64,000 bases of DNA from Rhizobium croatiense (GCF_019793465.1 NZ_JAILYJ010000004.1:248001-312000); one strand, 5' to 3'. Numbered from the stretch's first letter, positions 47,331 through 56,407 are shown. The notes: generated from the sequence alone by a model not told the origin. Translations and numbers: made by a program.

Positions 47331-48542
47331 ATGGCCAAGCAGAAAGTTGCAATGCTGACCGCCGGAGGCCTCGCACCCTGCCTTTCCTCCGCTGTCGGCG
47401 GCCTCATCGAACGCTACAGCGACGTTGCCCCTGAACTCGATATCGTCGCCTATAAGTCCGGCTACCAGGGCGTACTGCTCGGCGACAGCATCGAGATCAC
47501 ACGTCAGATGCGTGAAAAGGCGCCGCTGCTGCACCGCTTTGGCGGCTCGCCGATCGGGAACAGCCGTGTCAAGCTCACCAACGCCGCCGACTGCGTCAAG
47601 CGCGGCCTCGTGAAGGAAGGCGACAACCCGCTGAGGGTCGCCGCCGAACGCCTTGCCGATGACGGCATCACCATTCTCCACACGATCGGCGGCGACGACA
47701 CTAACACCACAGCTGCCGACCTTGCGGCCTACCTCGCTGCCAACGGCTACGATCTGACCGTCGTCGGCTTGCCGAAGACGGTCGACAACGACGTCGTGCC
47801 GATCCGCCAGTCGCTGGGCGCCTGGACGGCCGCCGAAGTCGGCGCCCATTTCTTCGACAATGTCGGCAACGAGCAGACCGCCGCCCCCCGCACCCTCGTC
47901 ATCCATGAGGTCATGGGACGCCATTGCGGCTGGCTGACGGCCGCCACTGCCCGCGCCTATCTCCAGCGCACCAGCCGCAATCAATATGTCGATGGCCTGA
48001 TGATGGATGCGCAACTGAAGGGCATCGACGCCGTCTATCTGCCCGAAATGGCGTTCGATCTCGATGCCGAGGCCACCCGGCTGAAGGAAGTCATGGATCG
48101 CACCGGCCATGCCACCGTCTTCGTGTCGGAAGGCGCTTGCCTCGACGCCATCGTCGCCGAGCGCGAAGCCGCCGGCGAGACCGTCAAACGTGATGCCTTC
48201 GGCCATGTGAAGATCGACACGATCAACGTCGGTGCATGGTTCCAGAAGCAGTTCGCCAGCCTCCTGAACGCCGAGCGTTCCCTCGTGCAGAAATCGGGCT
48301 ATTTCGCCCGCTCGGCGCCGGCGAACGCCGACGACCTCAGGCTGATCCAGAGCATGGTCGACCTCGCCGTCGAAAGCGCTCTCAATAAGGTGTCCGGCGT
48401 CACCGGCCACGATGAAGCGCAGAATGGTAAATTGCGCACTATAGAATTCCCGCGCATCAAGGGCGGGAAGGCTTTTGACCTTTCGACGGCATGGTTTGCC
48501 GAAGTCATGGACAATATAGGCCAGAAATACAAAGAAGCATGA
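47331..48542 (+). CDS. pfp: Pyrophosphate-dependent 6-phosphofructokinase
   Basis: A 403-residue PfkA-superfamily enzyme that interconverts fructose 6-phosphate and fructose 1,6-bisphosphate with PPi. Marks of the PPi-type are GGDDTNTTAADLAAYL (the Asp after GGD replaces the Gly used by ATP enzymes) and the catalytic GLPKTVDNDVVPIRQSLG, with EVMGRHCGWLTAATA further on. Rhizobia mainly use the Entner-Doudoroff route, so this may run in the gluconeogenic direction. AGGAGGAATC precedes the ATG, a very strong ribosome site. Confidence 0.94.
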   Translation: MAKQKVAMLTAGGLAPCLSSAVGGLIERYSDVAPELDIVAYKSGYQGVLLGDSIEITRQMREKAPLLHRFGGSPIGNSRVKLTNAADCVKRGLVKEGDNPLRVAAERLADDGITILHTIGGDDTNTTAADLAAYLAANGYDLTVVGLPKTVDNDVVPIRQSLGAWTAAEVGAHFFDNVGNEQTAAPRTLVIHEVMGRHCGWLTAATARAYLQRTSRNQYVDGLMMDAQLKGIDAVYLPEMAFDLDAEATRLKEVMDRTGHATVFVSEGACLDAIVAEREAAGETVKRDAFGHVKIDTINVGAWFQKQFASLLNAERSLVQKSGYFARSAPANADDLRLIQSMVDLAVESALNKVSGVTGHDEAQNGKLRTIEFPRIKGGKAFDLSTAWFAEVMDNIGQKYKEA

Positions 48543-48599
48543 TTGACGGATGGTTAATAAGGTGTCTTTGCTTGTTCCTGAGGAATGGGAGGAGACACC

Positions 48600-49235
48600 A
48601 TGTCGTTTGAAGCCTGGCTCGCTTTTGCGGCCGCATCCGCCATTATGCTGGCCATACCGGGACCGACGATACTGCTCGTCGTCTCATATGCGCTTGGCCA
48701 TGGACGCAGGATGGCGTTTGCGACGGTGAGCGGCGTGGCGCTCGGCGACTTCACCGCGATGACGGCTTCACTCTTCGGTCTCGGCGCCGTCCTTGCCGCC
48801 TCTGCCACTCTTTTCACTGTCCTCAAGTGGATCGGCGGCGCCTACCTGATATGGCTCGGAATCAAGCTCTGGCGGGCTCCTGTCATCGGCGAGCCGGTTG
48901 CCGACAACGACAATCTTCCGGAGGAAAGAACGCTCAGGATTTTCCTCCACGCCTACGTCGTCACCGCCCTCAATCCGAAGAGCATCGTCTTCTTTGTCGC
49001 CTTCGTGCCGCAGTTTCTCAACCCGGCCCTCCCCTTCTTCGGGCAGATGGCGATCATGGAAGCGACCTTCCTCGTGCTGGCGATCCTCAACGCTTCCACC
49101 TACGCATTCCTCGCCCATAGGGCGCGCGGACTGATTCGCAAGGCAAGCGTCCAGCGCGCCGTAAACCGAACCGGCGGCACCCTGCTGATCGCTGCGGGCG
49201 CCGTAACGGCCGGCTATCGCCGTATTGCGGCTTAG
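48600..49235 (+). CDS. LysE/RhtB-family amino acid exporter
   Basis: A 211-residue six-helix membrane exporter. Marks are AIMLAIPGPTILLVVSYALGHGRRMAFATVSGVALGDF, the family N-terminus, and YVVTALNPKSIVFFVAFVPQFLNP. GGAGGAG lies before the ATG. The substrate could be homoserine, threonine or another amino acid. The stop codon TAG (49233-49235) is formed by the first bases of the terminal repeat of the element at 49234-49536, so the last codons may have been changed by its insertion; the length is still normal for the family. Confidence 0.9.
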   Translation: MSFEAWLAFAAASAIMLAIPGPTILLVVSYALGHGRRMAFATVSGVALGDFTAMTASLFGLGAVLAASATLFTVLKWIGGAYLIWLGIKLWRAPVIGEPVADNDNLPEERTLRIFLHAYVVTALNPKSIVFFVAFVPQFLNPALPFFGQMAIMEATFLVLAILNASTYAFLAHRARGLIRKASVQRAVNRTGGTLLIAAGAVTAGYRRIAA

Positions 49236-49536
49236 AGCCTTTCCTGGTCAGATTGAAGCATTCTGCCGGAGCAGATTTTCGTCAGGGCAGAGGCGATTGG
49301 CGATGGGCATCCCCCTCGGTATGTCTGAGCCGATCGCCTCTGATCCTCACGAGAGATGCCCGGCCACCGGCCGCACCGCTTCGCCGTGGCGAAGCGATAG
49401 GCGCGTCCGGCAATCCCCAAGTGTTGCAGATTTGCCAAGCAAATCTGCGGGAGGGTTGGCTGAAACGGGCCGGCTGGTCGACCATCCGACTCCCTTTGAG
49501 CCACAGAGTGATGCAATCTGACCGGGAAAGGCTCTA
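49234..49536. mobile_element. MITE-like element with 32-bp terminal inverted repeats
   Basis: The left end AGAGCCTTTCCTGGTCAGAT, TGAAGCATTCTG and the right end, read in reverse complement, AGAGCCTTTCCCGGTCAGAT, TGCATCACTCTG match with few differences. The element is about 303 bases and holds no transposase. Internal hairpins include AGAGGCGATTGGC paired with GCCGATCGCCTCT, and GCAGATTTGC-CAA-GCAAATCTGC. The ends begin TAGAGCC and end GGCTCTA, which would fit a TA-targeting family such as IS630; that is inference. It fills the gap between the LysE gene and the next transglycosylase gene. Confidence 0.65.
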
Positions 49537-49653
49537 AAAATATTCCGTGGTTGCCGGAATGCAACGAATACGTTAATGGGGTCGGCAGGGTTTAAGCTTT
49601 TTAGTAACTTTTATAACGCTGCTGGGGCGGCGCGATTTCACGAAAGTGACGGA

Positions 49654-50604
49654 ATGGTAGCGATCGGATTGTCCGGCCTGAAACGCAGTCTTGTCGTTTC
49701 TACGGTGCTCTGCTGCAGCGTGATGACCGGCTGCACGAGCGTCGAATACACCTCTCAGGCCGAACTGACAGCCGCCCAGACCGTGGTGCCGACACCCAAG
49801 CCCGGCGAAGACGCCACACTGGCCGCAGTCCCGACGGCCGAGGGCGCAGCTGGCCTGGCGGTCGCAGGCGCCATACTTCCGCAAACGCAGACGTCGCCCT
49901 CTCTGACCGCAACGGCGATGCCGACGGTTGGCGCGTCTCAGCCCGCCGATCTCACCATGCAGGCGGGCATACAGCCGGCAGCCTATGCGCAGATCCCCCT
50001 GACGCCCGAGATGACGGCGATCCAATCCGTCGTGCCGACGCCGCGTCCGGTGACCCCGGCACAGCCGGCGACGCAGCTTGCCTTTGCCGCGACACCGCAG
50101 AACAATGCACTTGCCGCACTTGCGGCAGTCGACACGACGCCCCGTTCCAGCATGGATTACGGCTTCGACGAGTCCGGTCCGATCGATCCGCCGACGGCTC
50201 CACCAATGTTCAGCGACGACGATAAGGACGACGCGCCGACCGTCGAGAAGAGTTTCGTCACCAAGCTCATCCAGAAATATTCGAAGATTTACGCGATTCC
50301 CGAGACGCTGCTCCACCGCATCGTCCATCGCGAGAGCCGCTACAATCCGAAGGCTTACAACAAGCGCGGATATTTCGGCCTTATGCAGATCAAGTACAAT
50401 ACTGCCAAATCGATGGGCTATGACGGTGCGCCGGGCGGTCTCTTCGATGCCGAGACCAACATCAAATATGCCGCGAAATATCTGCGTGGCGCCTGGCTCG
50501 TCTCCGACAACAAGGAAGATGATGCCGTCCGCCTCTATGCGCGGGGCTATTATTATGACGCCAAGCGCAAGGGCATGAATGACATCGCCCAGGGCAATTA
50601 CTGA
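49654..50604 (+). CDS. SLT-domain lytic transglycosylase lipoprotein
   Basis: A 316-residue protein. A lipoprotein signal ends in a lipobox at VMTGC, followed by about 170 residues of low-complexity Ala/Thr/Pro sequence in which TAxQ(S/T)VVPTP(K/R)P occurs twice. An SLT domain follows, with the catalytic Glu in RIVHRESRYNPKAYNKRG, GLMQIKYNTAKSMGY and AETNIKYAAKYLRGAW. It would act on peptidoglycan from the periplasmic side of a membrane, with the disordered linker letting the domain reach the wall. The ATG at 49654 gives the lipoprotein signal; an upstream start at 49576 does not. Its SLT core resembles that of the protein at 44504-45124. Confidence 0.9.
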   Translation: MVAIGLSGLKRSLVVSTVLCCSVMTGCTSVEYTSQAELTAAQTVVPTPKPGEDATLAAVPTAEGAAGLAVAGAILPQTQTSPSLTATAMPTVGASQPADLTMQAGIQPAAYAQIPLTPEMTAIQSVVPTPRPVTPAQPATQLAFAATPQNNALAALAAVDTTPRSSMDYGFDESGPIDPPTAPPMFSDDDKDDAPTVEKSFVTKLIQKYSKIYAIPETLLHRIVHRESRYNPKAYNKRGYFGLMQIKYNTAKSMGYDGAPGGLFDAETNIKYAAKYLRGAWLVSDNKEDDAVRLYARGYYYDAKRKGMNDIAQGNY

Positions 50605-50637
50605 CAACCACCAGAAGAACGGATTCGACGCTGCCGC

Positions 50638-52062
50638 CTATGGCTGCGTCTCGACCTGCCGCTCTGATCCGGCCTGCTGTTGCGGCACCCGCGATTGCGG
50701 AGACGCCTCCAGGACCGCCTTGAGAAGCGCCTGCGGCTGATAGCCGAGCCAGCCCGGCGTCAGGCCGAGCCGGACGACGACCAGATTGGCGGAGGGCACG
50801 ATCGCCATGCTCTGCCCGTCATGCCCCGACAGCCAGAACGTATCCTCCGGCAGCCCGAACGCGGCGTTCGAGCTGCCGGGCGCAAGCCACGCCTGGCCTT
50901 GCGTATAGCGGCCGTTCGACGCTGCCGTCGGCGTGCGCATGGCGCCGACGAACCCCTCCGGCAGCAATCGCCGGCCATTCCAGACGCCATCCTGCAGCAG
51001 GAACTGTCCGAAGCGGGCCCAGTCATGCGCCGTCGCGTAGAGATAGGAGCTTCCGGCAAAGGTGCCGCGCGCGTCGAGTTCGAAGACGGCGCTGCTCATG
51101 CCGAGCGGGGAGAAGAGCGCGTCATGCGGATAGGAAAAGGCTGCCTGCGCATTGCCGACCCTGTCCATCCAGATGCGTGACAAGAGCACCGCCGTGCCGC
51201 TCGAATAGCGGAACCGCTGCCCGGGTGCCGCCTCCATCGGCGCATTGGCCGGCAGCGATACCATGTCGGGATCGAGATACAGCATGCGCGTCACATCGGC
51301 GACGCTGCCATAATCCTCATTGAAGGCGAGGCCGCTCTCCATGCCGAGTAGGTCGGAAACCTTGATCCTGGCGCGCTGATCGTCCTTCCACTGCGCCATC
51401 AAGTGATCGTCGTCGAAGGAAACCTTGCCGTCGAGCATCAGCCGGCCGAGGATGGCCGCGTTCACCGTCTTCGTCATCGACCAGCCGATCAGCGGCGTCT
51501 TCGACGAAAATCCGCGGCCATAGGCCTCGGCGATGATACGGCCGTCGCGCACCACCACAATCGCCCGCATGGCCGGGCCGACAAATCGGGCATCGGTCAG
51601 CACCGCGGCGATCTTCGCGTCCGGCTGAATGCCGCTGCCCTCGCCTTGCGGCCACACCCCGTCATTCGCCTGCATCTTGGCCGGTGCATCGAACGGCACC
51701 GCATTAATCGCCGCCTCGAAATTGCCGTCCGGCACGCTGGTGCAGCCGAGCGCGCCGCGATAGAGCGCATAACTCGGTGCGAACAGCCCCATGAAGCGCG
51801 CCGTCACCCGGCCGCTGTCGCGCTCGACACTGACGCGCACCAGCCTCAGCAGCGGATTTCCCGGCGCCTGGACGTCGTCGTGCAGCACATCGTCGGCATC
51901 CCGGCCGGCAATGAAGACATTCGAGCAGACGATCTTGGCGGCGTAGCCATCCCCGACGCGCAACAGCTCCGGCGGCCGGACGAAGAGCCAGCCGGTCCCG
52001 GCGGCGATGATGAGAACCACAAGGAGAGCAAGCGCCTTCAGGACACGCAGCACAAATCGCAT
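50638..52062 (-). CDS. Beta-lactamase-fold serine hydrolase (class C-like)
   Basis: A 474-residue protein with one N-terminal membrane helix (VLKALALLVVLIIAAGTGWLFV) and a C-terminal domain of the AmpC / DD-peptidase superfamily. The active Ser is in the SxxK motif SMTK (residues 195-198); YSS at about 290 occupies the YxN position with Asn replaced, and a late SGHDGQ may serve as the third motif. Esterase or DD-peptidase activity is possible; antibiotic resistance is not implied. It is divergent from btaA across a short region with a Pho-like box. The start at 52062 gives the membrane anchor. Confidence 0.88.
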   Translation of the reverse strand: MRFVLRVLKALALLVVLIIAAGTGWLFVRPPELLRVGDGYAAKIVCSNVFIAGRDADDVLHDDVQAPGNPLLRLVRVSVERDSGRVTARFMGLFAPSYALYRGALGCTSVPDGNFEAAINAVPFDAPAKMQANDGVWPQGEGSGIQPDAKIAAVLTDARFVGPAMRAIVVVRDGRIIAEAYGRGFSSKTPLIGWSMTKTVNAAILGRLMLDGKVSFDDDHLMAQWKDDQRARIKVSDLLGMESGLAFNEDYGSVADVTRMLYLDPDMVSLPANAPMEAAPGQRFRYSSGTAVLLSRIWMDRVGNAQAAFSYPHDALFSPLGMSSAVFELDARGTFAGSSYLYATAHDWARFGQFLLQDGVWNGRRLLPEGFVGAMRTPTAASNGRYTQGQAWLAPGSSNAAFGLPEDTFWLSGHDGQSMAIVPSANLVVVRLGLTPGWLGYQPQALLKAVLEASPQSRVPQQQAGSERQVETQP

Positions 52063-52191
52063 GGCATTCCTCCATGCCGGGAGAGAAGCAGGAATCGCGC
52101 CGGTCGGAAAGGGGCCGGCGCGAAGAAGGCGCACCATTCCGATCACTCTTCATTGATGCCGGAGCCTCCCGGGGACCGGCGCCCACAGCCC

Positions 52192-52209
52192 GCGTCATCA
52201 AACTGTAGC
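52192..52209 (+). promoter_or_regulatory. Possible Pho box upstream of btaA
   Basis: GCGTCAT-CAAA-CTGTAGC matches the PhoB direct-repeat layout (CTGTCAT-N4-CTGTCA[CT]): five of seven and about five of seven positions, with the correct 11-base spacing. It is 45 bases before the btaA ATG. Betaine-lipid synthesis is known to be phosphate-starvation induced in rhizobia, which fits; binding itself is not shown. Confidence 0.45.
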
Positions 52210-52253
52210 AGTGGCGCGCTACACGCCCTGAACGCTAAAAAGGTGACAGACTC

Positions 52254-53498
52254 ATGTCAGAATTTGCACCGGATGCCGGCTTCCGCAAGAACCGGAAACT
52301 CAAGGACGCCCTTCTCCGCCACAAGGCTTTTTCGAAGGAAGGTTTTTCCGAGCGTCTCTTCGGCCTCCTCTTCTCCGGCCTCGTCTACCCGCAGATCTGG
52401 GAAGATCCGGATCTCGACATGCAGGCGATGGAGCTGAAGCCCAACCATCGCATCGTCACCATCGGCTCCGGCGGCTGCAACATGCTCGCCTATCTCTCCA
52501 AGGCGCCGGCCTCGATCGACGTCGTCGATCTCAACCCGCACCATATCGCGCTGAACCGCCTGAAGCTTGCAGCCTTCAAGCATCTGCCGGATCACGACGA
52601 CCTCGTCCGCTTCCTGGCGATGCCGAACGAAAAGTCGAACAGCCGCGCCTTCGACCGGCATCTTGCCGCCAGGCTCGACGAGGCGACCCGCAGCTACTGG
52701 AACGGCCGCAAGTTCGGCCGCCGCCGCGTCACCGTCTTCGACCGCAACATCTATGAAACCGGCCTGCTCGGCCGCTTCATCGGCGCAGCTCACCTTCTTG
52801 CCCGCCTGCACGGCGTCAAGCTTCGCGAGATGACCAAGACCCGCTCGATCCGCGAGCAGCGCCAGTTCTTCGACGAACAGATCGCGCCGCTTTTCGAAAA
52901 GCCGGTCGTGCGCTGGATCACCGGCCGGAAGAGCTCGCTCTTCGGCCTCGGCATACCGCCGCAGCAATATGACGAACTCGCAAGCCTTGCCGCCGATCAT
53001 TCGATCGCGCCGGTGCTGAAGCACCGCCTGGAAAAGCTCGCCTGTCATTTCCCGATGCGCGACAACTATTTCGCCTGGCAGGCCTTCGGCCGCCGCTACG
53101 GCACGCAAGAGGAAGGCCCGCTGCCGACCTATCTGAAGCCGGAGCACTATGAGGTGATCCGCGCCAATGTCGACCGCGTGAACGTCCACCACGCAAGCTT
53201 CACCGAGCTTCTGGCCCGCGAGCCGGCCGCCTCGCGCGACCGTTACATCCTGCTCGACGCGCAGGACTGGATGACCGATGGGCAGTTGAACGAAGTCTGG
53301 CGGGAAATCACCCGCACGGCGCGCGACGGCGCCCGGGTGATCTTCCGCACCGCCGCCGAAAAGAGCATCATCGAAGGCCGCCTGTCTCCCTCGATCCGCG
53401 ACCAGTGGGAATACTTCGAAGGGAAGTCATGCGAACTGACCGCGCTCGATCGCTCGGCGATCTATGGCGGCTTCCACATCTACGGGAAGAAGGCGTGA
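52254..53498 (+). CDS. btaA: BtaA, SAM:diacylglycerol 3-amino-3-carboxypropyltransferase
   Basis: A 414-residue protein of the DUF3419 / BtaA family. It makes diacylglycerylhomoserine, the first step to the phosphorus-free betaine lipid DGTS. Recognised from LFSGLVYPQIWEDPDLDMQAMEL, RIVTIGSGGCNMLAYLSKAPASIDVVDLNPHH (SAM-binding) and the C-terminal ILLDAQDWMTDGQLNEVWREI. AAGGTGA precedes the ATG. Its stop overlaps the btaB start by 4 bases (GTGA). Confidence 0.93.
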   Translation: MSEFAPDAGFRKNRKLKDALLRHKAFSKEGFSERLFGLLFSGLVYPQIWEDPDLDMQAMELKPNHRIVTIGSGGCNMLAYLSKAPASIDVVDLNPHHIALNRLKLAAFKHLPDHDDLVRFLAMPNEKSNSRAFDRHLAARLDEATRSYWNGRKFGRRRVTVFDRNIYETGLLGRFIGAAHLLARLHGVKLREMTKTRSIREQRQFFDEQIAPLFEKPVVRWITGRKSSLFGLGIPPQQYDELASLAADHSIAPVLKHRLEKLACHFPMRDNYFAWQAFGRRYGTQEEGPLPTYLKPEHYEVIRANVDRVNVHHASFTELLAREPAASRDRYILLDAQDWMTDGQLNEVWREITRTARDGARVIFRTAAEKSIIEGRLSPSIRDQWEYFEGKSCELTALDRSAIYGGFHIYGKKA

Positions 53499-54169
53499 GC
53501 AAGGTTGGCACGGAGACGGCGGGAATGAGCGACGAACATGCCAGCCTGATGGATGGCATGTACCGTTACCAGCGCCATATCTACGACCTGACGCGCAAAT
53601 ATTACCTTCTCGGCCGCGACAGCACGATCCGCAATCTCGACGTGCCCGAGGGCGGCACCCTGCTCGAAGTCGGCTGCGGCACCGGTCGCAACATGGCCTT
53701 CGCCCACAGGCATTTCCCGACCGCCCAGCTGTTCGGCCTCGACATTTCCCAGGAAATGCTGATTTCAGCACGCAAGACCTTCGCCACCAAAGCGACTATC
53801 CCGGAATTCCGCGTCGCCGACGCCACGGCCTTCACGCCACGCGAATTCGGCGTTAGCGGTTTCGACCGCATCCTGATCTCCTATGCCCTGTCGATGATCC
53901 CAGACTGGGAGCGCGCCGTCGATGCGTCGATCGCCGCGCTCAATCCCGGCGGTCAGCTGCACATCGTCGATTTCGGCCAGCAGGAAGGTCTGCCGCGCTG
54001 GTTCCGCCGCATGCTGCAGTCCTGGCTTGCAAAATTCCACGTCACCCCGCGCTCCGATCTGCGGGAGGTTCTGGAAGCGCAGGCTGAGGAGCACAATGCG
54101 CGATTGTCGTTCGAAACCGTCGGCGGCGGTTATGCCTGGCGGGCGGCTATTATCAGCAAGCGCACATAA
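53495..54169 (+). CDS. btaB: BtaB, diacylglycerylhomoserine N-methyltransferase
   Basis: A 224-residue SAM-dependent methyltransferase that adds three methyl groups to make DGTS. It has YRYQRHIYDLTRKYYLLGRDSTI, motif I LLEVGCGTGRNMAFAHRHFP, LFGLDISQEMLISAR and LNPGGQLHIVDFGQQ. The GTG at 53495, overlapping the btaA stop, is favoured by coupling; an ATG ten codons later (53525) is the alternative. Adjacency to btaA fixes the function more than the fold does. Confidence 0.9.
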   Translation: MSKVGTETAGMSDEHASLMDGMYRYQRHIYDLTRKYYLLGRDSTIRNLDVPEGGTLLEVGCGTGRNMAFAHRHFPTAQLFGLDISQEMLISARKTFATKATIPEFRVADATAFTPREFGVSGFDRILISYALSMIPDWERAVDASIAALNPGGQLHIVDFGQQEGLPRWFRRMLQSWLAKFHVTPRSDLREVLEAQAEEHNARLSFETVGGGYAWRAAIISKRT

Positions 54170-54297
54170 TTCGCTTGAAACTAACCGATTTTTTACGTTG
54201 ATATGGTGAAAGGAGGGTTATTCCCTCTGCGGGACTCGTCTTTTTCGAAGGTCAGGCTGTGGGGCAAAGAGATCATTCGGTTCACGACGGGATACCC

Positions 54298-55095
54298 ATG
54301 CGCCGGCTTTTGTTTTGCGTTGTGCCTCTGGCCATCATGCTCGCCGGCTGCTCCTCCTCCGGTTATGACTCCCTCGAAACGGCATCGATCAACCCGAAAA
54401 CGCGCTTCAAGGACACCGATCCGCAGAATTTTGGCGCGAAGCACCCGCATCAGAACGATGTGCACGGCATCGACATCTCCAAATGGCAGGGTGATATCGA
54501 CTGGGCGAGCGTGAAGAATTCGGGCGTCGCCTTCGCCTTCATCAAGGCGACGGAAGGCAAGGACAGGCTCGATGCCCGCTTCGATGAATATTGGCGCGAG
54601 GCCCGGGCCGCCGGCATCCCGCACGCTCCCTATCATTTCTATTATTTCTGCTCCTCGGCCGACCAGCAGGCCGATTGGTTCATAACCAACGTCCCGAAGG
54701 ACGCCATGCGCCTGCCGCCGGTGCTCGACGTCGAATGGAACGGCGAATCGAAGACCTGCCGCTATCGCCCCGATCCGGCAACCGTGCGCGCCGAAATGCA
54801 GCGCTTCATGGACCGGCTGGAGGCCTATTACGGCAAACGCCCGATCATCTACACTTCGGTCGATTTCCACCGGGAGAATCTCGTCGGCTACTTCCCGGAT
54901 TATCATTTCTGGGTGCGCTCCGTGGCCAAGCACCCCGAGGCGACCTATTCCGACCGCCGCTGGGCCTTCTGGCAGTATACCTCGACCGGCGTTGTTCCCG
55001 GCATCAAGGGGCCGACCGATATCAACGTCTTTGCCGGCAGCGCAAAGAACTGGAACAACTGGGTCGCGACCGTTTCCAAGGATAGAAATTCTTAG
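54298..55095 (+). CDS. GH25-family muramidase lipoprotein
   Basis: A 265-residue lipoprotein with lipobox LAGC and a glycoside hydrolase 25 domain: HGIDISKWQGDIDWASVKNSGVAFAFIKATEG at the start of the barrel, PYHFYYFC, and the acidic pair in PPVLDVEWNG. GH25 enzymes cleave the MurNAc-GlcNAc bond. Such muramidases are commoner in Gram-positives and phages; this one has a lipoprotein signal and no integration marks. Upstream, CTAACCGATTTTTTAC at about 54183 weakly resembles a CtrA site. Confidence 0.9.
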   Translation: MRRLLFCVVPLAIMLAGCSSSGYDSLETASINPKTRFKDTDPQNFGAKHPHQNDVHGIDISKWQGDIDWASVKNSGVAFAFIKATEGKDRLDARFDEYWREARAAGIPHAPYHFYYFCSSADQQADWFITNVPKDAMRLPPVLDVEWNGESKTCRYRPDPATVRAEMQRFMDRLEAYYGKRPIIYTSVDFHRENLVGYFPDYHFWVRSVAKHPEATYSDRRWAFWQYTSTGVVPGIKGPTDINVFAGSAKNWNNWVATVSKDRNS

Positions 55096-55183
55096 TAACG
55101 TCTTTCAATCTTTCTTGCTTCCGTCACATTCCTCTGTGAAAGCGACGGCATCCATTTGCTATTTTGCTATAAGGACCGCATTC

Positions 55184-56407
55184 ATGCACCGCTCGCTCAC
55201 AAGCCGCTCTGCACTCGCCCTCCTGTTTGCCCTCACCATTGCCGGCGGCGCGGCCGCCCAGCAGGCGCCTGCTGCCTCCGCCCCCTCGACAGCGCCCTGC
55301 GGCGGCGATCTGTCCGCCTTCCTTGAGGGCGTCAAGGCCGATGCCGTTGCCGCGGGCGCCAGTGCCGCGGCCGCCGACCAAGCTCTTGCCGGCGCCGAAA
55401 TCGACCAGAAGGTGCTTAGCCGAGATCGCGCCCAGGGCGTCTTCAAGCAGACCTTCCTCGAATTTTCCCAGCGTACCGTCAGCCAGGCCCGCCTCGACAT
55501 CGGCCGCCAGAAGATGAAGCAGTATGCCGACGTCTTTGCCCGGGCCGAGCAGGAATTCGGCGTTCCCTCCGGCGTCATCACCGCCTTCTGGGCGATGGAA
55601 ACCGATTTCGGCGCCGTCCAGGGCGACTTCAACACCCGCAACGCGCTGGTGACGCTGTCACACGATTGCCGTCGCCCGGAGCTCTTCCGCCCGCAGCTGA
55701 TCGCTCTCATCGAGATGGTCCAGCACGGCGACCTCGACCCTGCCACCAATACCGGCGCCTGGGCCGGCGAGATCGGCCAGGTGCAGATGCTGCCGCGCGA
55801 CATCATCGCCTACGGCATGGACGGCGATGGCGACGGCCATGTCCGCCTGAAGCAGAGCAGCCCTGACGCCGTCCTGACGGCGGCGAAATTCATCCAGCAC
55901 CTAGGCTTCGAGCGCGGACAGCCCTGGCTGCAGGAAGTCACCCTGCCTGACAATCTGCCCTTCGAGAAATCCGGCCTGGGCGGCACGATGAAGGCCAGCG
56001 AGTGGTTCGCGCTCGGCGTCAAGCCGCGCGATGGGAACACCGCTTTCGGCGATCTCGAGGGCGACCTTGTGCTGCCGCAGGGCCGCATGGGACCGGCCTT
56101 CATCGCCTATCCGAATTTCAAGATCTATCTCGAATGGAACAAGTCGTTCATCTATACGACGTCGGCGGCCTATTTCGCGACCCGCCTTTCCGGCGCCCCG
56201 ACCTATCTCAAAGGCACGCCTGAACAGGGGCTTGCCAACGACCAGATGAAGACGCTGCAGACCAAACTCCAGTCGCTCGGCCACGACGTCGGCGAGATCG
56301 ACGGCATCCTCGGCTCCGGCACGCGTATCGCGATCCAGAAGGAACAGCAGCGCCTCGGCATACCGGCCGACGGCTGGGCGACGCCGGCGCTTCTTGACGC
56401 CCTCTGA
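55184..56407 (+). CDS. MltB-type lytic transglycosylase with PG-binding domain
   Basis: A 407-residue periplasmic enzyme. The signal peptide is SALALLFALTIAGGAAA. The SLT_2 catalytic domain carries the acid Glu in ITAFWAMETDFGAVQGDFNTRNALVTL and IGQVQMLPRDIIAYGMDGDGDG. A C-terminal type 1 peptidoglycan-binding domain (MKTLQTKLQSLGHDVGEIDGILGSGTRIAIQ) completes it. The start at 55184 is chosen for the signal peptide; the frame is open upstream inside the GH25 gene. It follows the GH25 gene on the same strand after 88 bases. Confidence 0.93.
   Translation: MHRSLTSRSALALLFALTIAGGAAAQQAPAASAPSTAPCGGDLSAFLEGVKADAVAAGASAAAADQALAGAEIDQKVLSRDRAQGVFKQTFLEFSQRTVSQARLDIGRQKMKQYADVFARAEQEFGVPSGVITAFWAMETDFGAVQGDFNTRNALVTLSHDCRRPELFRPQLIALIEMVQHGDLDPATNTGAWAGEIGQVQMLPRDIIAYGMDGDGDGHVRLKQSSPDAVLTAAKFIQHLGFERGQPWLQEVTLPDNLPFEKSGLGGTMKASEWFALGVKPRDGNTAFGDLEGDLVLPQGRMGPAFIAYPNFKIYLEWNKSFIYTTSAAYFATRLSGAPTYLKGTPEQGLANDQMKTLQTKLQSLGHDVGEIDGILGSGTRIAIQKEQQRLGIPADGWATPALLDAL

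Noticed and set aside
47195-47434. Small open frame just before pfp
   Set aside because: It overlaps the pfp start in another frame and has no ribosome site; AGGAGG belongs to pfp.
47214-48410. Minus-strand open frame of 398 codons
   Set aside because: Antisense to pfp; Gly/Asp-rich sequence without a family match.
50638-52062. Antibiotic-resistance beta-lactamase
   Set aside because: The SxxK motif is present but the YxN motif is altered and the protein is membrane-anchored with a long extra N-terminal part, so a housekeeping esterase or peptidase is more likely.
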